Origin: Stygiobacter sp043807765
GTDB lineage: Bacteria; Bacteroidota; Ignavibacteria; Ignavibacteriales; Melioribacteraceae
NCBI GenBank assembly: GCA_043807765.1
Contig: JAZDFQ010000005.1
Span: 62,001 to 126,000 of the forward strand
DNA length: 64,000 bases
Reading direction: 5' to 3'
Shown: in pieces, positions 35,155 through 43,623 of the stretch
How positions within the stretch are numbered: position 1 is the stretch's first letter
Layout of the letters: the number at the start of each line of letters is the position of its first letter
Program-made: the position numbers and the translations under genes
The notes under the pieces: model-generated
Seen by the model: only the letters and a program-made list of their open reading frames with translations
Told to the model about the DNA's origin: nothing
Database searches by the model: none

Positions 35155-36309
35155 TTAAGCCAATACTTCAGCTAATATCGTAGCTGCCTTATCCAAATCT
35201 TCGTAGCTAATTGTGAGTGGTGGAAGTAAGCGTAAAACCGTCGTTCCGGCCGGAAGTGAAAGAATTCCCTTTTCAAGCAACTCTACAATAACCGGTTGAG
35301 ATTTATCTTTGAGCTCAATTCCAATCATCAAACCAATTACACGAATCTCACGTACTTTGGTTAGCTGATGAGCAGATAATTTTTCTTTGAAATACTTTCC
35401 TTTAGCTTCGGCTTGTTCCCACAATTTATTTTCGATCATATAATCAATTGAAGCTGTTCCGGCTGCGCATGCTAGCGGATTGCCGCCGAATGTTGAACCG
35501 TGTTTTCCTTTTTCAATTTGGATTTTGTCTGAACAAAGCAGTGCGCCCATCGGGAAACCACCGGCAATTGATTTAGCAACTGTCATCATATCAGCTTCAA
35601 TTCCATATTGTTCAATTGCAAACATAGTTCCGGTGCGGCAGAATCCGGTTTGTATTTCATCAATGATAAGCATAATTCCCTTCTCGTCGCAAAGCTCTCT
35701 AACTTGCTGGAAATATTCCTTCTGACCGATGTTGATACCGCCTTCGCCTTGTACTAACTCCAAAATAATTCCGGCTGTTTGATCATCGGCAGCTTCAGCA
35801 AGTTTTTCAAAATTATTGTAAGGGACGAAAGAAAAACCGGGAACGAGCGGCTCAAAAATATCTCTATATTCTTTTTTGTATGTAGCACTCAGAGCGCCGT
35901 AAGTTCTTCCATGAAAACCTTTCATAGCAGAAATGAATTTTGTTTTTTTAGTGTTCGATCTTGCAAATTTGATCGCTGCTTCCATTGCTTCAGTACCAGA
36001 GTTGGTAAGGAATGCTCTCGTTAAATTCTTTGGAGCAACGCTAAAAAGCTTTTCCAGAAACAATGCTTTTGCATCATTATAAAATGTGTTCGCGCAAGTA
36101 ATCAATGTTCCCGCTTGCTTGGCAATTGCCTCAACAACTTTATCGTTGCAATGACCAACATTGGCAACAGAAATACCGGAAGCTAAATCAATGTATTCCT
36201 TTCCTTGGTCATCCCAAACGCGTGAGTCTTTTCCCTTAACAAGTACAACGTCTCTGCGTGGATAAACATCAAGTTCATATTGTTGAATTAATGCTTTGTA
36301 GTCTTTCAT
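35155..36309 (-). CDS. lysJ: LysW-aminoadipate-semialdehyde/acetylornithine aminotransferase
   Basis: Protein of 384 aa of the class III PLP-dependent aminotransferase family (ArgD/LysJ). Features include FLTNSGTEAMEAAIKFAR, GFHGRTYGALSAT, DEIQTGFCRTG and the PLP-lysine region TVAKSIAGGFPMGA; STFGGNPLACAA follows. It exchanges the amino group between glutamate and the semialdehyde of aminoadipate (lysine) or acetylglutamate (arginine). AAGGAG precedes the ATG. The LysW genes upstream make the lysine substrate likely; arginine or a dual role cannot be excluded. Confidence 0.9.
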   Translation of the reverse strand: MKDYKALIQQYELDVYPRRDVVLVKGKDSRVWDDQGKEYIDLASGISVANVGHCNDKVVEAIAKQAGTLITCANTFYNDAKALFLEKLFSVAPKNLTRAFLTNSGTEAMEAAIKFARSNTKKTKFISAMKGFHGRTYGALSATYKKEYRDIFEPLVPGFSFVPYNNFEKLAEAADDQTAGIILELVQGEGGINIGQKEYFQQVRELCDEKGIMLIIDEIQTGFCRTGTMFAIEQYGIEADMMTVAKSIAGGFPMGALLCSDKIQIEKGKHGSTFGGNPLACAAGTASIDYMIENKLWEQAEAKGKYFKEKLSAHQLTKVREIRVIGLMIGIELKDKSQPVIVELLEKGILSLPAGTTVLRLLPPLTISYEDLDKAATILAEVLA

Positions 36310-36323
36310 CCTTTTCTCCTTAT

Positions 36324-37115
36324 CTAAGAAATTGTAGTACCGTTACCGTTGAGTGCATCTAAAATAGGATGCTCTGTACGTCCGTCTGAAATTATTACTC
36401 TTGTATCTCCTCCATCGAACAATTTTCTGATGGCAAGAATTTTCCTTTTCATTCTTCCTTCAACCTTTTCCTCCATTGCTGTTAATTCGGCTTTGGACAT
36501 TTTGGAAACAAGCGAAGCCGGATCGTTTTTATCCAAAAGAAATCCGGGTGCTTCAATAAGCGAGATTACTTTCTCTGTTTTCAATTCGGTTTGAAGCAGT
36601 GCAACTATGTCGTCGTTCTCCGAATTGATTGCGAAATTATTTTCATCAATAAGAGGAACACTAAGTACCGGAATGTAACCGTTATCCAAAAGCAAATCCA
36701 AAAGCTGTTTGTTAATTGATTTTGGTTTACCGGAAAAATCTCGAAGCAAAAGAGTTTTTCCTCCTTCACGCACTTTTATTCCACTGTTGCGCTTACCTTG
36801 AATAACTTTACCATCGAGACCGGAAAGACCAACTGCGTTTATTCCGTTTTGCTGACAAAGTTCTACAATGCGTTTGTTCTTCAAACCGGCGTAAGCCATC
36901 ATCATCAAATCAATTGTTTCTTCGCTGCTGAGAACAGAATCGTATCCAGACAAAGAAGTAACAACTTTCTTTTCGTAGTTTAGTTTCTGAGCTAATTCAT
37001 CGCGCAAAGCATTAGCACCGTGAACAATAATAAACTTCTCTTGAAGTGTTGCCAGATCGGAAATAATTCCCTTTAGATTCAGTTCCTTTCCGCCGCCAAT
37101 TTTAACTATAAACAT
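36324..37115 (-). CDS. lysZ: LysW-aminoadipate/acetylglutamate kinase
   Basis: Protein of 263 aa, amino-acid kinase family (ArgB/LysZ). N-terminal KIGGG, the HGANALRDEL loop, GLSGLDGKVIQGKRNSG and DDIVALLQTELKTEKVISLIEAPGFL are visible, as is RVIISDGR near the end. It phosphorylates the side-chain carboxylate of LysW-bound aminoadipate (or glutamate). The start overlaps the 3' end of the upstream amidotransferase gene by 10 bp; lysJ follows 14 bp downstream. Confidence 0.92.
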   Translation of the reverse strand: MFIVKIGGGKELNLKGIISDLATLQEKFIIVHGANALRDELAQKLNYEKKVVTSLSGYDSVLSSEETIDLMMMAYAGLKNKRIVELCQQNGINAVGLSGLDGKVIQGKRNSGIKVREGGKTLLLRDFSGKPKSINKQLLDLLLDNGYIPVLSVPLIDENNFAINSENDDIVALLQTELKTEKVISLIEAPGFLLDKNDPASLVSKMSKAELTAMEEKVEGRMKRKILAIRKLFDGGDTRVIISDGRTEHPILDALNGNGTTIS

Positions 37116-37750
37116 TGGAGCTCCGTTAACGTATTATTTTGAATCGGCTGCCAGTTGTTTTCTCCAACAAATGGATCGGAACAAACCGCAACCATATTTT
37201 CATCTTTTTTGATACTCATTGTAAAATATTCTTCATCTTCATTGAAGTGAGAATAGACAAAAGTTTTATCATTATCTGTGGCGATAATGTTCATTGCCCG
37301 AATGTATGAAGATTTCTTCTTTATGATTTCGGTTCCCTTGCTCAATGCTTCGCCAAAATTTTCTTTGTCAAACCGCTTTATATAATTGAAAATCTTCTCG
37401 GCGCCGATTCTTCCCTCTTCTTTTATCTTAACACCGCGAAGCTCACCATTAAACACGAAGATATTTTTATCATCGTAGAAAGGCATATTGTTTTCAACAA
37501 CAATTCCTTCATCCTTAAACGCGCTTCGGGCGTGAGCGATCAATCTAGTTGAGTTTCCAAATTGCGAAAGATCATCTTCCCAAATCGGCTTAACATTCTT
37601 ATAATAATTCCAAATATTGCTTTGCCAATACGCGAAGCCCCAACCATGTCCTTGGTATTCTCTGCTCTTTTGGGAAATCTCAGCGAACTTCGTCAAGTAT
37701 TCGCCAATACTAAATTCTTTTTTTGAGTTAACGTAAAGTAATCTGCACAT
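37106..37750 (-). CDS. Class II glutamine amidotransferase-like protein
   Basis: Protein of 214 aa. Residue 2 is the N-terminal cysteine nucleophile (MCRLLYV) of class II (Ntn) glutaminases. Further motifs are YQGHGWGFAYW, LIAHARSAFKDEG, ENNMPF and FVFNGELRGV, as in YafJ-type proteins. No second (synthetase) domain is fused, so the partner that would receive ammonia or another acceptor is unknown. It overlaps lysZ by 10 bp and lies in the middle of the LysW operon. This is unusual, since none of the known LysW steps needs glutamine. Confidence 0.88.
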   Translation of the reverse strand: MCRLLYVNSKKEFSIGEYLTKFAEISQKSREYQGHGWGFAYWQSNIWNYYKNVKPIWEDDLSQFGNSTRLIAHARSAFKDEGIVVENNMPFYDDKNIFVFNGELRGVKIKEEGRIGAEKIFNYIKRFDKENFGEALSKGTEIIKKKSSYIRAMNIIATDNDKTFVYSHFNEDEEYFTMSIKKDENMVAVCSDPFVGENNWQPIQNNTLTELQCL

Positions 37751-37753
37751 TTT

Positions 37754-37834
37754 ATACTCTTACTCGTGATCTTAATCTTGATCTTACTCAAGTCTTGCTC
37801 TTTCATAGAACGATTACGAGTAAGAGAAGAGTAT
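37754..37834. repeat. Palindromic intergenic repeat, GATCTTAATCTTG family
   Basis: ATACTCTTACTCGTGATC at 37754 pairs imperfectly with GATTACGAGTAAGAGAAGAGTAT ending at 37834. Between them is ATCTTAATCTTGATCTTAC. The same vocabulary appears at 51751-51831. Confidence 0.75.
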
Positions 37835-37850
37835 GAATAAGAAACACATA

Positions 37851-37892
37851 TTTAGATTCTTCCTTCTCCAATAAATTGGAGTCGTCAGAATG
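37851..37892. repeat. Partial GTCATTCTGA-family element
   Basis: TTTAGATTCTTCCTTCTCC...GTCAGAATGACAA is a shortened version of one end of the element at 28901-29000. It lies 7 bp from the lysY stop. Confidence 0.65.
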
Positions 37893-37898
37893 ACAAAA

Positions 37899-38945
37899 TT
37901 AAATTGGATGAAGTCCCGGGAATTCTAGTCCGGTTCTTTCATCTAGACCGTACATAATATTGAATGCTTGCAGAGCTTGTCCGGCAGCGCCTTTCATTAA
38001 GTTATCAATTGCACTCACAACTACAACACGGTTTGAAAATTCATCTTTCTTGAAACCAATATCGCAATAGTTTGTACCGCTCAAAAGTTTTGGTTCCGGG
38101 TAGCGGTAAATTCCATCGTTCTCTTTCACAATTCTGATGAATGGTTCGTTGCCGTAAACATCACGGTAAACTTTCCAAATATCTTTTTCTTGCAGATCAT
38201 TTTTTAGGAATACATGGCAAGTTGCAAGCAAGCCGCGTACCATATCAATCGCTGTTGCAGAAAAATGTACATGAATCTTTTTTCCAAAAGAAAGTTCTTG
38301 AAGCATTTCGGCAGTATGTCTGTGCTTGGTAGGCATATAAGAACGCACAACACCGCTTCTTTCCGGATGATGTGAACCATCATTTACTTTGTTGCCGCCT
38401 TCACTTGAACCGGCTTTTACTTCTATTACAGTTCTGTCTTCTTCAACCAATCCATTTTTATATAACGGGTACAATCCGAGAATGCTTGCTGTTGCGTTAC
38501 AACCCGCACTGGAAATATAATTTGCAGTCTTCATTTCTTCGCGGTGTAATTCCGGTATTCCATAAATAAATTCGTTCAGCAATTCCGGACGGGAATGTTT
38601 GTGCCCGTACCACTTTTCATATTCAGCAGCATCTTTAATTCTAAAGTCAGCACTCAAATCAATAATCTTTGGAGCTAAAGCTTTGTATTGATCAATTTTA
38701 TTCTGTGAACTGTTGTGCGGTAAACATAGAAATAAAAGATCGCATGGTTCAAGCTCGGATGCTGAAACGAATTTCATCTGAGTTGATTTGCGCAAGTTTG
38801 GATGAATCTTGTGTACAAATTTTCCAGTATAGCTTTCCGATGTTACTTGCTTCACTTCAGCATTCGGATGAAACAACAGCAAGCGAAGAAGTTCTCCGCC
38901 GGTATAACCGGAAGCACCAACAATTGATACTCTGATTTTCTCCAT
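37899..38945 (-). CDS. lysY: LysW-aminoadipate-phosphate/acetylglutamyl-phosphate reductase
   Basis: Protein of 348 aa of the ArgC/LysY family. It has the NADP Rossmann start VSIVGASGYTGGELLRLL, the catalytic Cys region ISSAGCNATAS and SSEGGNKVNDGSHHPERSGVVR, and NLMKGAAGQALQAFNIM near the end. It reduces the acyl phosphate to the semialdehyde. The ATG overlaps the stop of lysX (TAATG). Confidence 0.94.
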   Translation of the reverse strand: MEKIRVSIVGASGYTGGELLRLLLFHPNAEVKQVTSESYTGKFVHKIHPNLRKSTQMKFVSASELEPCDLLFLCLPHNSSQNKIDQYKALAPKIIDLSADFRIKDAAEYEKWYGHKHSRPELLNEFIYGIPELHREEMKTANYISSAGCNATASILGLYPLYKNGLVEEDRTVIEVKAGSSEGGNKVNDGSHHPERSGVVRSYMPTKHRHTAEMLQELSFGKKIHVHFSATAIDMVRGLLATCHVFLKNDLQEKDIWKVYRDVYGNEPFIRIVKENDGIYRYPEPKLLSGTNYCDIGFKKDEFSNRVVVVSAIDNLMKGAAGQALQAFNIMYGLDERTGLEFPGLHPI

Positions 38946-39820
38946 TAAACTCTTCCTTCTGCAACTTGTAAAACATACTCAACCATTTTCTGTGGAATGT
39001 TAACGCCGGTTGTTGCAATACTGTTTTTGTATTCCATTGTGTAGTTAACTTCATTAACCATTAAGCCTTGTTCGGTTTCAAAAACATCTATTGCAACAAT
39101 ACCACCGCCAACAGCTTTTGCTGCGCGTACGGAAATATCATTCAGTTCATCCGTAACCGCACAATTCGTAGCTTTTCCGCCGCGTGCGGTATTTGTAATC
39201 CAGTGCGGCGATGTTCTATAAATTGCAGCAATACATTTATCACCAACAACAAAACTTCTAATATCTCTGCCCGGTAGGCGTTCACCATTTTCAATTCTTG
39301 TTTTTTCAACATACTTCTGAATGTAAAAAATTGAATGATGATAAGAACCAAGCACTGCTTTGTGTTCTAAAATTGCTTCTGCAGCATCACGGTCATTTAC
39401 TTTGGAAAGTAATCTTCCCCAAGAACCAACTGCCGGTTTTAAAACAACCGGATAACCCATTTCTTCAATTGTCTTGAGCGCAGATTCTTCTGTAAATGCA
39501 ACTCTAACTTCCGGCTGCGGAACTTTGTGCTCGGCAAGTGCGCATGATGTTAGGAGTTTATCGCCGCAAATTGTTGCAACATTATAAGTATTTACAGTTT
39601 TCACTCCGGCAGTATCAAATAGTTTTAAACCGTGAAGTGCGCGAGAGTGATTAATGCTGCGCTCAACAACAACATCATAATCAAACTTGTCTTTGCCTAG
39701 ATTGAAAGATATTTCTCTGTCATCAATCATAACAAGTTCCACACCTTTTACTGCATTGAACTCATCGATCAAGAATTTTTCGTCTTTACGAATTAATGAA
39801 TGAAGCAAACCTATCTTCAT
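38945..39820 (-). CDS. lysX: Alpha-aminoadipate (or glutamate)-LysW ligase
   Basis: Protein of 291 aa, ATP-grasp RimK/LysX family. It begins MKIGLLHSLIRKDEK, followed by VVERSINHSRAL and VKTVNTYNVATICGDKLLTS. ATP-grasp motifs are YPVVLKPAVGSWGRLLSKV, the RIENGERLPGRDIRSFVVGDK metal/ATP region and VNEVNYTMEYKNS. It joins the amino group of aminoadipate to the C-terminal Glu of LysW. The lysine reading is favoured by the nearby homocitrate synthase. Confidence 0.93.
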   Translation of the reverse strand: MKIGLLHSLIRKDEKFLIDEFNAVKGVELVMIDDREISFNLGKDKFDYDVVVERSINHSRALHGLKLFDTAGVKTVNTYNVATICGDKLLTSCALAEHKVPQPEVRVAFTEESALKTIEEMGYPVVLKPAVGSWGRLLSKVNDRDAAEAILEHKAVLGSYHHSIFYIQKYVEKTRIENGERLPGRDIRSFVVGDKCIAAIYRTSPHWITNTARGGKATNCAVTDELNDISVRAAKAVGGGIVAIDVFETEQGLMVNEVNYTMEYKNSIATTGVNIPQKMVEYVLQVAEGRV

Positions 39821-39878
39821 TGTAGTTATTCTCCGTTTATTAAGTATTTTATTTACAGCTATAAAAAGTGAGCGTGGC

Positions 39879-41036
39879 TCACTTAGTGTAAGTCTGATGA
39901 TGCTTTACTGCATCGACGATATGCTTGAGTTCGGCAAGTTCAACAGTTCTTCCGCGTTGACCGACAGATTTGACTTCTCTTAAGACATCATTTTGTAAAT
40001 CAGAATCAAGAGAACTCTCTTCAATAAGTGCAAGTGCATACCTTAGCGATGCAATACCCGACATATGATCGAGAGAAAATGTTCTTGGTCTTCCAAGTAA
40101 TTCCGGGTTTAAGCTTTCATAATGCATCGGATTAACTGATGCAGCATGGGTGTGGACACCGGCGCAATGTGTAAATGCGTTCTTACCCGTTATTGGGAAG
40201 TTAGCCGGAATAGGAATACCCGAATGGAGGCTTACAAGTTCATAAAGCTCTACTAACTTATTTAAATTCCATCTATTCTCTTTGTAATCAACAGTAAGAA
40301 CAGTTAGAAGTTGTGCGAGATCAACAATTCCCGCTCTTTCACCTAAGCCAAGTGCTGCCGCATCAATGATATCAACTCCGGCACGGTAAGCTTCAAGCGC
40401 GTTAGCCAATGCTAAGCCGCGGTCGTTGTGGCAATGCACAGCAACTTTTGGAGATAGGTTTCGTTTTGCAAATTCATCTTTTAATCTTGAGATATAATCA
40501 TACATGCTGCGTTCGGTTCCCGGAACCATATAACCGGTTGTATCCGCAACGCTAATTATGTCTGCGCCAGCTTCAATAGCAGCAACAGCTGCCTTCACAA
40601 CATTTTCGAATTGAGAACGTACCGTATCTTCAGGAGTGTATCTTATTAGAAGATCAGGTTTCTGATTTTTTGCATACTTAATAACATCAGTAATTAACTG
40701 ACACGCAGTATCTAAATCTTTCTTAAAGACCGTTTCCAATCTTTCATCGGAGACACAATAAAAAATTCCAATGAAACCAACACCGCATTCAAGCGCAAGA
40801 TCAACATCGGACTTTAACGAACGGGAGTGAGCTCCAACAATTCTTTTGTAGCCTTTTTGAGCAATTGCTTTTACAGCAGCGTGGATTTCCGGAGTAACCA
40901 TAGGATGTCCCGATTCAATAATATCAACTCCTACTTCATCAAGTAAGTTTGCTATAGCAAGCTTAATGTGTTTATCGAAATAAACACCGGGAGTTTGTTC
41001 GCCTTCGCGTAATGTTGAATCGAGTACCCAGACCAA
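39879..41036 (-). CDS. Homocitrate synthase-type enzyme (LeuA/NifV family)
   Basis: Protein of 385 aa, HMGL-like TIM barrel. It shows LDSTLREGEQTPGVYF (metal/substrate loop), VAVHCHNDRGLALAN (metal His pair) and GERAGIVDLAQLLTVL, and ends without the LeuA regulatory domain. The length and N-terminal motif fit homocitrate synthase (NifV/Lys20). It condenses 2-oxoglutarate and acetyl-CoA to homocitrate, the first step of the aminoadipate lysine route. The start is TTG at 41036, 2 nt after the lysW stop; no better start is visible. Nitrogenase is not in the window. Confidence 0.87.
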   Translation of the reverse strand: MVWVLDSTLREGEQTPGVYFDKHIKLAIANLLDEVGVDIIESGHPMVTPEIHAAVKAIAQKGYKRIVGAHSRSLKSDVDLALECGVGFIGIFYCVSDERLETVFKKDLDTACQLITDVIKYAKNQKPDLLIRYTPEDTVRSQFENVVKAAVAAIEAGADIISVADTTGYMVPGTERSMYDYISRLKDEFAKRNLSPKVAVHCHNDRGLALANALEAYRAGVDIIDAAALGLGERAGIVDLAQLLTVLTVDYKENRWNLNKLVELYELVSLHSGIPIPANFPITGKNAFTHCAGVHTHAASVNPMHYESLNPELLGRPRTFSLDHMSGIASLRYALALIEESSLDSDLQNDVLREVKSVGQRGRTVELAELKHIVDAVKHHQTYTK

Positions 41037-41038
41037 TT

Positions 41039-41206
41039 TTATTCGCCCCAGTCTTCTTCTTCTTGAGGAGCTTCTTTTACTTGCGGAGGATTAACAGAAA
41101 CTACTTCTAATTCAGTTCCGCAATCAGAGCATTCAATTAATTCACCTTGCACTGCATCTGCTGCAAGCTGAATTTGAACTCCACATACCGGGCATTCAGC
41201 GTTCAT
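41039..41206 (-). CDS. lysW: Amino-group carrier protein LysW
   Basis: A 55-aa protein found directly from the sequence. It has two zinc-binding CxxC pairs (ECPVCG, C5/C8, and ECSDCG, C26/C29) and ends with the diagnostic EDWGE whose terminal Glu carries the amino acid. LysW shields aminoadipate or glutamate as an amide during lysine or arginine synthesis. It is the first gene of the run lysW-homocitrate synthase-lysX-lysY-amidotransferase-lysZ-lysJ, transcribed leftward. Confidence 0.95.
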   Translation of the reverse strand: MNAECPVCGVQIQLAADAVQGELIECSDCGTELEVVSVNPPQVKEAPQEEEDWGE

Positions 41207-41379
41207 TTTTTATTCCTTGTTTATAAAAGTGTTGCAAAAGTATGAAACAATACTTTTTTGTGCAATAAAAGTTCAAGTTGGAAGACATTTTTATTTTCGT
41301 CTAGAAAAACGAGATTTTCGAAATGTATAATTATTCACAACTATGCAAAATCATGCAATATGATTTTGCACCCAAAATC

Positions 41380-42585
41380 TTAACTACTTAGCTTCCTTTT
41401 AAGTGAGTCTCTTACCGCATTAAAGTCCGACTTATATTTTTTGCTAAGTGATGCGGTTGCTTGATTCTTTTCTCGGAAAGGATCTACTTGCTTTCCGTTT
41501 TTCCAAAAACGGTAGCATACGTGTGGACCGGTAGCTAAGCCGGTACTGCCTACAAATCCAATTACCTGTCCTTGAGAAACCTTAGCTCCGCGCCTCATTC
41601 CCTTTGCAATGCGGGACATGTGGAGATATTGTGTTGTGTAGTTAGCGTTGTGTTTTATTTTAACATAATTCCCATTCCCTCCACGGTAACCGGCTTCTAC
41701 AACAACTCCATGCGCAGTGGATTGAATTGGCGTGCCGTAAGCCGCAGCGAAGTCTGTTCCTAAATGAGCTTTACTTCTGTGTAACACTGGGTGATATCTA
41801 TTCTTAGAATATTTGGAGGAAATTCTATATCTGAATTTGATTGGAGCTGTAAGAAACATCCCAAGCATTCCACCGCCATTCGCGTCATAATAACTATTAG
41901 CTTTTTCTTTCTCATATAGAAAAGCAAAGTTGTCTTTTTTCTTATGGTTTATTTTAGCAGCCAGAATTTTGCCAATCATAGTTGGCTTGCCTTCAACATA
42001 AATCTGCTCGTACAGAATATCGAATTTGTCATTTGGCTGAAGAGCGGTAAAATCAATTTGGCTTTCAAATACATCAGCAGTGTTGTAGCCAATATTTTCA
42101 TCAAAGCCAAGCGCAATCAAATCTTTACTTAAGTTCTCTTTTATTTCTCCGCGTGCAACAACTTCTTTTACAGTGAAGGGTTTTTTCTCTTCAGTGACCT
42201 CTATTGAGTCTCGAAGATCAAAGACAACATGATCAATTTCATTTACTACGTAAACCATGTACTTCAGAGTTTCTACGGAATCCCATTTAGCATAAATATA
42301 TAATTCATTACCGGCTCTAAACTTACTTAACGGAAATACTTTCAGAGCTTTTAATTCAATATTGTGAATCATTTGAGGAGTAACACCATGAGGCGCGAGA
42401 ATATCACTAACTGTTTCGTCGGCTTGGATTGTATCGCGAACTTCTATTAAATCATCAATAGCAGCAAGATTAAATGGATTGGGCTTTGGTTCAACTTTAG
42501 TTACTACCGATTCATTTTTTTTACACGAAGAAATTAGAACTGCAAATACAATCAGCAGTAAAATAGAAAGAGTTCTTTTTTGCAT
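41380..42585 (-). CDS. M23 family peptidoglycan endopeptidase, lipoprotein
   Basis: Protein of 401 aa with a lipoprotein signal (LLIVFAVLISSC). A LysM/OapA-like N-terminal region (about 50-260) precedes a lysostaphin-type M23 domain. Zinc ligands are in HLGTDFAAAYGTPI and in YLHMSRIA...TGPHVCYRFW. It cleaves peptide cross-links in the cell wall, and lacks no visible catalytic residue. Downstream of the MoxR gene by 13 bp. It shares no known specific substrate with neighbours. Confidence 0.92.
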   Translation of the reverse strand: MQKRTLSILLLIVFAVLISSCKKNESVVTKVEPKPNPFNLAAIDDLIEVRDTIQADETVSDILAPHGVTPQMIHNIELKALKVFPLSKFRAGNELYIYAKWDSVETLKYMVYVVNEIDHVVFDLRDSIEVTEEKKPFTVKEVVARGEIKENLSKDLIALGFDENIGYNTADVFESQIDFTALQPNDKFDILYEQIYVEGKPTMIGKILAAKINHKKKDNFAFLYEKEKANSYYDANGGGMLGMFLTAPIKFRYRISSKYSKNRYHPVLHRSKAHLGTDFAAAYGTPIQSTAHGVVVEAGYRGGNGNYVKIKHNANYTTQYLHMSRIAKGMRRGAKVSQGQVIGFVGSTGLATGPHVCYRFWKNGKQVDPFREKNQATASLSKKYKSDFNAVRDSLKRKLSS

Positions 42586-42598
42586 TCAGTCGGTTTGG

Positions 42599-43582
42599 TT
42601 AAAACAGTTTATTGATAATTTCTACCGAACTAATTCCCTCAGCTTCTGCTGTAAAGTTCGGGATTATTCTGTGACGTAGAACTGGAATTAGAAATGCTTT
42701 AACATCGTCAATTGAAGGTGTGAATCGCCCCTCCATTACAGCCTTAGTTTTAGCCGCTAATATTAAATACTGAGATGCTCTTGGTCCAGCTCCCCAAGCA
42801 ACTCTTTCTTTTACAAATTCATTTTTATTACTGCTAGGTCTTGTTGCTTCTACTATTCTAACAGCATACTCGATAACGTTATCAGCAACCGGAACTCTCT
42901 TAATTAATTTCTGAAAAGATATTATCTCCTCAGCTGTAATAACCTTTTTAAGATTTGCAGTGTAATCACTAGTTGTAGTCTTTATAATTTGTATTTCTTC
43001 GGAAAACTTTGGATAATCCAGCCATAGGTTGAACATGAATCGATCTAGCTGAGCTTCCGGCAGCGGATAAGTGCCTTCTTGTTCAATCGGATTCTGTGTT
43101 GCTAAAACAAAGAAGGGTTCGCCGAGAGAATGAGTTACACCAGCCGCCGTTACTTTGTGTTCTTGCATGGCTTCAAGAAGGGCAGCTTGAGTTTTTGGAG
43201 GCGTTCTGTTTATTTCATCGGCAAGAATTATATTGGCGAATATTGGACCTTGAATAAAACGAAAACCACGCTTCTTGGTTATCGGATCTTCATCAATAAT
43301 TTCTGTTCCCGTTATATCGCTCGGCATTAGATCGGGAGTAAATTGAATTCTGTTAAACTTAAGATCAAGAACTTCGGAAAGTGTTTTGATGAGAAGCGTT
43401 TTTGCAAGCCCGGGAACACCAACAAGTAAACAGTGACCGTGCGCAATCAAACTTATCAATAATTCATTGACTATCTGGTCCTGCCCGATGATGACTTTAG
43501 CAATCTCATTCTTAATGTTTTTAATCGACTCAGCTAACTGTTCAACAGCCTTGACATCATCGGAAGAATTATTTTGTATCAA
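42599..43582 (-). CDS. MoxR family AAA+ ATPase
   Basis: Protein of 327 aa. The Walker A is GVPGLAKT, Walker B is ILADEINRTPPKTQAALLEAM, and sensor ATQNPIEQEGTYPLPEAQLDRF is characteristic of MoxR. It is a chaperone-like ATPase that usually works with DUF58 or VWA proteins, none of which is in this window. The M23 peptidase gene follows directly and SurA-like genes lie upstream, suggesting an envelope maintenance group. Confidence 0.94.
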   Translation of the reverse strand: MIQNNSSDDVKAVEQLAESIKNIKNEIAKVIIGQDQIVNELLISLIAHGHCLLVGVPGLAKTLLIKTLSEVLDLKFNRIQFTPDLMPSDITGTEIIDEDPITKKRGFRFIQGPIFANIILADEINRTPPKTQAALLEAMQEHKVTAAGVTHSLGEPFFVLATQNPIEQEGTYPLPEAQLDRFMFNLWLDYPKFSEEIQIIKTTTSDYTANLKKVITAEEIISFQKLIKRVPVADNVIEYAVRIVEATRPSSNKNEFVKERVAWGAGPRASQYLILAAKTKAVMEGRFTPSIDDVKAFLIPVLRHRIIPNFTAEAEGISSVEIINKLF

Positions 43583-43623
43583 TTTATTCCCTTAACAAAT
43601 TTTTCTGAATGCTCATCTCTTAG

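Noticed and set aside
37106..37750. Part of a split amidophosphoribosyltransferase or asparagine synthetase
   Set aside because: No synthase domain is present in the same frame or next to it; sequence fits stand-alone YafJ-type proteins.
39879..41036. 2-isopropylmalate synthase (leucine) as the product
   Set aside because: It lacks the LeuA C-terminal regulatory domain, and the lysW/lysX/lysY/lysZ neighbours fit homocitrate synthase better.
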